This document shows positions 4,855-10,347 of a stretch of DNA of 10,347 bases, one piece after another; the stretch's first letter is position 1, and each line of letters opens with the position of its first letter. The position numbers and the translations under genes were made by a program. The stretch spans positions 1-10,347 of the forward strand of contig JAUVBC010000047.1 in NCBI GenBank assembly GCA_030591405.1. The letters are read 5' to 3'. This DNA comes from Candidatus Zixiibacteriota bacterium. GTDB lineage: Bacteria > Zixibacteria > MSB-5A5 > GN15 > PGXB01. The notes below the pieces were generated by a model. The model was given only the letters and a program-made list of their open reading frames with translations. It was not told the origin of the DNA and made no database searches.

Positions 4855-7254
4855 TTATTTTCTGCCTGGTTTCTTTCTTTTTAATGTCTTTTTGTTACCA
4901 GCTTTTTTGCCCATCAAATCATCAAAAGCGATCTTAATGGCATCACCAACCTTATTCATCGGTATCAGGTTCATCCCTTTCAAAAGCTCTTTGGGAAGGT
5001 CAGGAAGATCCTTTTTATTTCTGGCCGGAATCGCAACATTGGTTATACCGGTTCGTTTGGCCGCCAGAAGTTTTTCATTGAGACCACCAATAGCGAGAAT
5101 ATCACCGGTTAGCGTAACTTCACCGGTCATGGCAAGATTTGATTTTAATGGTTTACCGGTAACTATTGATTAAATCGCCAGAAGGATAGTAATTCCGGCT
5201 GAAGGACCATCTTTGGGAACCGCACCTTCCGGGACATGAACATGAATCTCAATTTTATCAAAGAAGTCCGGTTCCAGTCCATATTTTTTTGCATTACTGC
5301 GAATATATGATAATCCTGCTGAGGCAGACTCCTGCATTACTTCGCCAAGTTTGCCGGTCAGGGTCAATTTTGCATGACCTTTCATAGTACTGACTTCGAT
5401 CGGCATCACCTCACCGCCCGCTTCGGTCCAGGCAAGACCAACTGCGTATCCGGGGCATGGTTTGGTTTTAATATCGGTTGACATAAACCGAGGAACACCG
5501 AGATATTTCGAAACTGATTTTTTCCCGATCTTATACTTTTTCTTGTGGCTTCCTTCGGCAAGTTTCTGAGCGATCTTGCGCATCACCGAATTTAGCTGCC
5601 GCTCCAGTTCTCGTACGCCAGATTCTCTGGTATAATATCTGATGATATCGCCTAAGGCGTCATTGGTAAACTCGGGGCTGATTTTCCCCAATCCCAATTC
5701 TTTCTTGACCTTCGGCAGGAGAAACTTGCGGAATATCTGCGCTTTTTCAAATTCAAGATATCCAGGCAAACGGATAATTTCCATCCTGTCTCTTAATGCC
5801 GGCGGGATACCATCCATTGAATTGGCAGTAGTGATGAACAGTACTCCGGATAGATCAAAATCGAGTTCGAGATAATTATCTGAAAATGCAAAATTCTGTT
5901 CCGGGTCTAAGACCTCCAGTAGTGCCGAGGCCGGATCGCCGCGGAAATCAGCGCCGATCTTATCTACTTCATCGAGTAAAAATACCGGATTGGATGAGCC
6001 TGCTTTTCTTAACAACTGAATAATACGTCCCGGCAGGGAACCGATATAGGTGCGGCGATGTCCGCGGATCTCGGCTTCATCATGAATTCCACCAAGCGAC
6101 ATTCTGACAAATTTTCTATCGAGTGCCCGAGCGATTGAGCGGCCTACCGATGTTTTTCCAACCCCGGGAGGACCAACCAAACATAAAATCGGACCTCGCA
6201 CTTTGCCAGCCACCTTTAATACGGCGAGATGTTCCAGGATTCTCCTTTTCGGTTTATCCAAGCCATAATGATCGCCGTCAAGAATCGATTTAACTTCGAT
6301 AAAATTCGTGCGATCTTTGGTAACAATATTCCATGGCAAGGCCAGCACCCAGTCGATATAACTGCGTACCACAGCCGATTCGGCCGAGTATGGATGCATC
6401 TTTGATAGCTTTTTTATTTCCTCTTCCGTTTTTTCTCTGGCCTCATCAGACACGTCAATTTTGGCCAGTTTTTCCCGAAGATCATTAACCTCATTGGTCG
6501 CTTCATCGGATTGTCCCAGCTCTTCCCTGATCGCCTTGAGCTGTTGTTTGAGATAAAACTCTTTTTGATCCTTTGACAACGATTCCCGAATCGTTCCATC
6601 AATTTTCTGCTCAAGATTTAAAATTTCTATTTCCGAACGAAGGATTTCAGATATTTGCGAAAGCTGTTCCTTAACAGAATCCAGTTCCAGAATTTCCTGC
6701 TTCGCTTCCATTTTCATTAGGATATGCGCCGCAATCGTATCGGCCTGACGCTGATACCCTTCAACAGAAGGCATCGATAGAAGCACTTCCTCCGGTATCC
6801 TTCGGTTGAGTTTTACATATTGAGTGAACAACTCTTTAACCATCCGGGACAAAGCCTCGGTCTCTTTATCCTTTGAATTATCAGGCGGTACAATCTGTAA
6901 TCGTGCAGAATAAAATCCGCCGGTCTTTTTGTACGTTTTTAATCGGCATCTGATAAGTCCCTCAACCAAAACCTTTAAGGTTCCATTTGGTAACTTCATA
7001 ACCTGGAGTATCCGGGCAACGACCCCAACCGGATGAAGATCTTTTAGGGTGGGACTTTCTGTCGCCGGTTCTTTTTGAGCACAAAGTAAAATCAGCTTAT
7101 CCAGAACCATTGCTTCATGCAAAGCCGAAATTGTAAACTGGCGTCCCACGAGGAGGGGATAAATCATATGAGGTAAAATAGCTATATCTCGTAAGGGTAA
7201 AACCGGTAGTGAGGCTTTTACATCAATTTTCTCTTCATTATATTCAATCTTCAT
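4855..7254 (-). pseudogene. lon: ATP-dependent protease Lon, interrupted by one in-frame TAA
   Basis: Lon degrades misfolded and regulatory proteins in the cytoplasm as an AAA+ hexamer. The frame spans 799 codons, a normal Lon length, but codon 695 is TAA (5172-5170). Before it: the N-terminal substrate-binding domain (from LPVLPLRD, about 15-205), a coiled-coil region (about 205-285), Walker A GPPGVGKT (361-368), Walker B FLLDEVDK (425-432), sensor-1 TTANS (475-479), RDR (488-490), sensor-2 region GVRELER (546-552) and the protease Ser685 in PKDGPSAG. After it the same frame continues with IVTGKP, MTGEVTL and GGLNEKLLAA, giving Lys728. The Ser-Lys distance of 43 equals E. coli S679-K722, so no base was gained or lost. 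The ATG at 7254 has AGGAAAAG upstream. Truncated at 694 residues it would keep the ATPase but lose peptidase activity. The ATG at 5130 lacks a ribosome binding site, so restart is doubtful. A sequencing error is possible. Confidence 0.88.
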
Positions 7255-7343
7255 TTTCTTTTCCTAAAATTTCCAATTCCATCATATTAAAATTACAACC
7301 TGCAATCTAAGCAATTCGCGGCCTGATGGTGAGGATTTTTTAC

Positions 7344-7388
7344 AAAAAAGTATCCCCGGGCAAAAAAGTGATTTTGACTCCGGGGATA
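7344..7388 (-). terminator. Rho-independent terminator after the HDOD gene
   Basis: TATCCCCGG (7351-7359) pairs with CCGGGGATA (7380-7388) in a 9-bp perfect stem with a 20-nt loop. On the minus strand it is followed by C and six Ts (7349-7344). It ends about 45-90 bp past the HDOD stop and separates that transcript from lon. Confidence 0.85.
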
Positions 7389-7433
7389 ATAATAATTGAA
7401 TATTTCGATTAAGGCAATATTATCACGTATTCC

Positions 7434-8450
7434 TTATACTTCAACCGGTTGAGTTTGAGCCTGAGATCGAGATTGGCCTGTTTTCTTGAGAAGTTCTTCT
7501 TTTTCAAGATAAATCTTTTCAAGAGAAATATACATTTCAGCCAGCTTTTTATTGGCATCAGACAATATTTCAATCAAATCACCAACCTCTAGTTCAAGAT
7601 ACTGGGCCAGCTTAATTGACTGAACAATAGACTCTTTCCTGATTTTATTCAGATCATTCTCTTTAATCTTTAGAGTTTTTGATATTTCCTGAATAAACTC
7701 AATATTCTGCTCGACATCGGGATAATAATCCTCAAAAGGACCAAGTGTGAGTCGGTCGGCCAATGCAATAATATTGTTAAAAGTAGAATCTTCCTGAATA
7801 ATCCCGGTTTTATCGCAATCATGATGATTCTGAACGGCAAATACCAGCTTTGTCGGAAGTCTCCATGATTCAACAAGTTCGGCTCCAACATCACAATGAG
7901 TGCAGCCAAGTAATTTCTTTTCGGCTTCAATCAAGCCTTTACCTGATCGTCTCATCTCATTGAGAACTTCCTCATATTTTTCCTTAAAATGCAGTATCAT
8001 AATCAGAATGCCAACATCATGAAGAATCCCGCCAACAAAAGCATCTTCCTGATCACCGGGATTGATAACTTCGGCAATACTCTTGGCGATTGAGGCGACC
8101 TCAATAAAATGCCGACTGATTCTTTTGATATTGAATTTCTCGGCGAGATCCTGACCGCCAACAATTGAAAAGACCGAGCTGCTCAGCACCATGATTTTCA
8201 GACTGTTGACACCCATAACCGTTACCGCTTCGGATATTTTACTGACCCGCCGGGCACGATTGTAATGAGCCGAGTTTACCATTTTACGAACTAATGTTGT
8301 CAGTGAGACATCAGTAGATATCGCCTTGGCGATCTCTTTGGCGCCGGTGTTGGGATCATCGACAGCTTTAAGAACCGCCGCCAATGTTTGCGGCAGGGCA
8401 CCAATCTGATGGATGCTGGAGACTATCTCTTTAGGCGTAATATTTTCCAT
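7434..8450 (-). CDS. HDOD-domain signalling protein
   Basis: A 338-residue soluble protein with an HDOD domain (about 10-210), a family related to HD-GYP phosphodiesterases that usually acts in signal transduction and regulation rather than as a proven enzyme. The pattern of HD metal ligands looks complete: His114, His144-Asp145 (GGILHDVG), His185, His209-His210 and Asp232. The GYP motif is absent. Residues from about 285 form a probable coiled coil (DANKKLAEMYISLEKIYLEK), then a Gln/Ser-rich tail. No receiver, GGDEF or membrane segment is seen, so the input is unknown. A longer frame begins at a TTG at 8477, but the ATG at 8450 is preferred because AGGAAAGG stands just upstream. It lies 139 bp after uvrD and ends at its own strong terminator, so it is probably monocistronic or the last gene with uvrD. 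Confidence 0.9.
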   Translation of the reverse strand: MENITPKEIVSSIHQIGALPQTLAAVLKAVDDPNTGAKEIAKAISTDVSLTTLVRKMVNSAHYNRARRVSKISEAVTVMGVNSLKIMVLSSSVFSIVGGQDLAEKFNIKRISRHFIEVASIAKSIAEVINPGDQEDAFVGGILHDVGILIMILHFKEKYEEVLNEMRRSGKGLIEAEKKLLGCTHCDVGAELVESWRLPTKLVFAVQNHHDCDKTGIIQEDSTFNNIIALADRLTLGPFEDYYPDVEQNIEFIQEISKTLKIKENDLNKIRKESIVQSIKLAQYLELEVGDLIEILSDANKKLAEMYISLEKIYLEKEELLKKTGQSRSQAQTQPVEV

Positions 8451-8498
8451 ATATTCCTTTCCTATTAAGAAATGCAAGGGTAAGGGATTGTATGCTTT

Positions 8499-8504
8499 AT
8501 TATA
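8499..8504 (-). promoter_or_regulatory. Possible -10 box for the HDOD gene
   Basis: A perfect TATAAT on the minus strand in the AT-rich gap between uvrD and the HDOD gene, about 50 bp before the HDOD ATG. No convincing -35 box stands 16-18 bases upstream, so the call is weak. Confidence 0.3.
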
Positions 8505-8563
8505 AAATATATCGGAATAACAGAATCTTTAAATTAGTGCATAAATAGAACAGATTTTTACCT

Positions 8564-8585
8564 GGTATAGGCCGTTTCCAATACC
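8564..8585 (-). terminator. Weak hairpin just after uvrD
   Basis: GGTAT (8564-8568) pairs with ATACC (8581-8585) with an inner GG/CC pair across one mismatch. It begins a few bases after the uvrD stop, but the following minus-strand sequence is A-rich rather than T-rich. It is at best a weak terminator or mRNA 3'-end structure. Confidence 0.28.
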
Positions 8586-8589
8586 GAGT

Positions 8590-10347
8590 CTAACCTACAA
8601 CTTTAAGCCGGGCAAATTTGGCCATAATTCTTTTTTGGCCGACCCCGGTAAAAAATATCTCCAAGCGGAGCGATTCGCCGGCCCCTTCAACTCCGGTGAC
8701 CTTACCCCGTCCAAAAGTAGGATGTTGGACAATACATCCCGGACGAAGAATCTCCTCTTCTTCGTACTCGTAATAGACTCCACTTTTGGCAGATGTTTCG
8801 GGTTGAACCGGTTTCGGACGCGATTGATATGAATTATTCGCTCGTTCCGGTTGATAGTGGCGTTTGTCAGATGTCTCCACCAGTCCGGGCGGCAGTTCCT
8901 TTATAAATCGGGAAGGAATCGCACCCATTTCTCCATAGCGGCCGCGACTGGCGGCCATCGATAGGAATAGATTACGTTTGGCTCTGGTTGCACCGACATA
9001 GAATAGACGACGTTCCTCCTCAAGCTCCAACGGGTCCTCAATTGCCCGTCCCAGTGGAAAGAGACCATCCTCAAGGCCAACCATAAAGATCGCCATAAAT
9101 TCCAGACCTTTGGCCGAATGAAGAGTCATCAGTGATAGTTTATCTTCTATCTCGTCATACTTATCCAAATCGGTATAGAGTGAGATCTCGGCGAGAAAAT
9201 TATCAAGAGTCGGCTCTGTCGAAGATGATGCAAATTCAACCGCCGCGGCAATAAATTCATCGATGTTTTCCACCCGACTCTGCCCCATCACCGGATCTTC
9301 CTCGATCAATATTTCTGGCAAACCAAGTTTATCGACCAACTGTTGAATCAGTGTTCCGATATCGACAAAATTTTTCTGCTCAATAAACGGTTCCACCAAA
9401 TCAATAAATTTAGAAAGGAGCGTTTTGGGACGACTGCCAAGCCGGTCACATTCCTCAAGTCTTCCGCAGGCCTCAAGAATTGAAATATTCTTTTCGGCGG
9501 CAAACTCACGAAGTTTGACAATGCTGGTTTCGCCAATTCCCCGTTTGGGATAGTTGACAATCCGCTGAAATGAAATATCATCTTTCCCATTGGCCAAAAG
9601 TTTCAGATAAGCGATAACATCCTTGATCTCTTTTCGCTGATAAAACGAAACCGACCCAAAGATCTGATACGGTAAATTATGTCTTCTCAGATGTTCCTCA
9701 AACGCTCTTGATTGGGCGTTGGTGCGATACAAAATAGCCATCTCTTTTAATGCATATTGCTGCCGACACGATTCGATAGCATCAATAATCGATTTGGCCT
9801 CATCGGAGGCGGTATCGTTCAAGATCAATCGAACCGGATCGCCCTGATCAATTTCGGTCCAAAGGATCTTTCCTTTTCTCGCTTCATTATTGGCAATCAC
9901 CGCTGATGCAGCTTCAAGAATTATCCGGGTGGAACGATAATTCTGCTCTAACTTAATAACCTTGGCACCGGGAAAGTCTTTTTCAAAATTGAGAATATTT
10001 GAAATATCGGCTCCGCGCCAGCGGTAGATCGATTGATCTTCATCTCCGACAACACAGATATTATGATGCGGGCCGATCAGAAATTTTAACAAACTATACT
10101 GACTATGATTGGTATCCTGATATTCATCAACCAGAATATATTTCAGCTTATTTTGATAATTGAGACGAATATTCTCATTTTCTTTAAGCAGTCTTACTGC
10201 CTGGAAAATCAGATCGTCAAAATCGAAGGCATAACATTCGGTAAGCCGCCGTTCATACATCTGATAAATCTCGGCTGTCCGGGTTTCAAAGTACCCTGAC
10301 GCTTTCTGCGCAAAAGCAGCCGCGTTTTCCATTTTGTTTTTGGCACT
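8590..10347 (-). CDS. uvrD: UvrD/PcrA-type 3'-5' DNA helicase, 5' end beyond window
   Basis: A superfamily 1 helicase for nucleotide-excision and mismatch repair and for clearing replication blocks. The frame stays open to the right edge (585 codons visible). The five codons before the first internal Met (SAKNK) match family sequence, so the N-terminal part with the Q motif and Walker A is outside the window. Visible motifs, numbered from the window edge: II DEYQD (74-78), III VVGDEDQSIYRWRGAD (99-114), IV EQNYRST (134-140), V TLHSAKGLEF (408-417) and VI EERRLFYVGATRAK (444-457). A variable acidic/Gln-rich linker follows, then the C-terminal Tudor-like domain (about 535-585, from PGCIVQHPTFGRG), which in PcrA/UvrD contacts RNA polymerase. 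That domain separates it from Rep and RecB. PcrA and UvrD cannot be told apart here. Nothing looks broken. Confidence 0.95.
   Translation of the reverse strand, partial: SAKNKMENAAAFAQKASGYFETRTAEIYQMYERRLTECYAFDFDDLIFQAVRLLKENENIRLNYQNKLKYILVDEYQDTNHSQYSLLKFLIGPHHNICVVGDEDQSIYRWRGADISNILNFEKDFPGAKVIKLEQNYRSTRIILEAASAVIANNEARKGKILWTEIDQGDPVRLILNDTASDEAKSIIDAIESCRQQYALKEMAILYRTNAQSRAFEEHLRRHNLPYQIFGSVSFYQRKEIKDVIAYLKLLANGKDDISFQRIVNYPKRGIGETSIVKLREFAAEKNISILEACGRLEECDRLGSRPKTLLSKFIDLVEPFIEQKNFVDIGTLIQQLVDKLGLPEILIEEDPVMGQSRVENIDEFIAAAVEFASSSTEPTLDNFLAEISLYTDLDKYDEIEDKLSLMTLHSAKGLEFMAIFMVGLEDGLFPLGRAIEDPLELEEERRLFYVGATRAKRNLFLSMAASRGRYGEMGAIPSRFIKELPPGLVETSDKRHYQPERANNSYQSRPKPVQPETSAKSGVYYEYEEEEILRPGCIVQHPTFGRGKVTGVEGAGESLRLEIFFTGVGQKRIMAKFARLKVVG

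Noticed and set aside
4855..5130. A separate small gene encoding a 91-residue protein
   Set aside because: It is in the same frame as lon, matches the C-terminal protease part of Lon including the catalytic Lys, and its ATG has no ribosome binding site.
5170..5172. Stop-codon reassignment or selenocysteine/pyrrolysine insertion in lon
   Set aside because: The codon is TAA, which ends other intact genes here (HDOD gene, lipoprotein B); Sec uses TGA and Pyl uses TAG, and the Lon family has no special residue at this position.
7255..7343. CIRCE or another heat-shock operator upstream of lon
   Set aside because: No TTAGCACTC-N9-GAGTGCTAA dyad or convincing heat-shock promoter was found; only weak AT-rich promoter-like sequence is present.
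8451..8477. TTG start at 8477 for the HDOD protein
   Set aside because: The ATG at 8450 has AGGAAAGG at ideal spacing; the extension would translate this site.
1..10347. tRNA, rRNA, CRISPR array, transposase or phage genes
   Set aside because: I saw no cloverleaf with a CCA end, no regular repeat-spacer array, and no integrase or transposase motifs on either strand.

Overview
The window is bacterial chromosomal DNA, moderately AT-rich by eye, with every recognisable gene on the minus strand. In transcription order (high to low coordinate) it holds: a UvrD/PcrA helicase cut by the right edge; an HDOD-domain signalling protein; an ATP-dependent protease lon gene interrupted by one in-frame TAA; the ribosome-assembly GTPase engB (ysxC/yihA); purA; an intergenic stretch of nearly 900 bp; and two tandem paralogous lipoproteins with beta-propeller-like repeats, the second cut by the left edge. 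The lipoproteins suggest a diderm with a surface or periplasmic lipoprotein repertoire. The gene content and the Cys-Pro-Val-Cys linker after the lipid-attachment Cys fit a little-cultured FCB-type lineage (for example Zixibacteria-like), but this is a weak inference. TAA, TAG and TGA all end intact genes here, so the genetic code looks standard.

Region by region: uvrD (8590-10347) and the HDOD gene (7434-8450) are separated by 139 bp. A strong intrinsic terminator follows the HDOD gene at 7344-7388, so lon probably starts its own transcript. lon, engB and purA are closely spaced (64 and 26 bp gaps) and likely co-transcribed; the lon-engB neighbourhood is also known from Firmicutes. The stop in lon falls between the protease catalytic Ser and Lys codons. 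The rest of the frame is intact on both sides, so this is a single recent nonsense change, a sequencing error or a real truncation.

The intergenic region 2037-2913 is not empty. On the minus strand it carries a near-consensus sigma-54 promoter (2598-2613) with dyad sequences about 100-200 bp upstream, followed about 140 nt later by a strong terminator and no credible ORF between. This is the layout of a sigma-54-dependent small RNA. Beyond the terminator lie a sigma-70-like promoter (2281-2309) and a roughly 240-nt leader with two hairpins and a 7-codon ORF behind the strongest Shine-Dalgarno in the window, leading into the lipoprotein pair. The two lipoprotein genes share a nearly identical 5' block (ribosome binding site plus signal peptide) but have diverged strongly in their mature domains.

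The housekeeping genes cover DNA repair, proteolysis, ribosome assembly and purine synthesis and show no obvious shared pathway. The sigma-54 unit, the interrupted lon and the duplicated lipoproteins are the points most worth checking.
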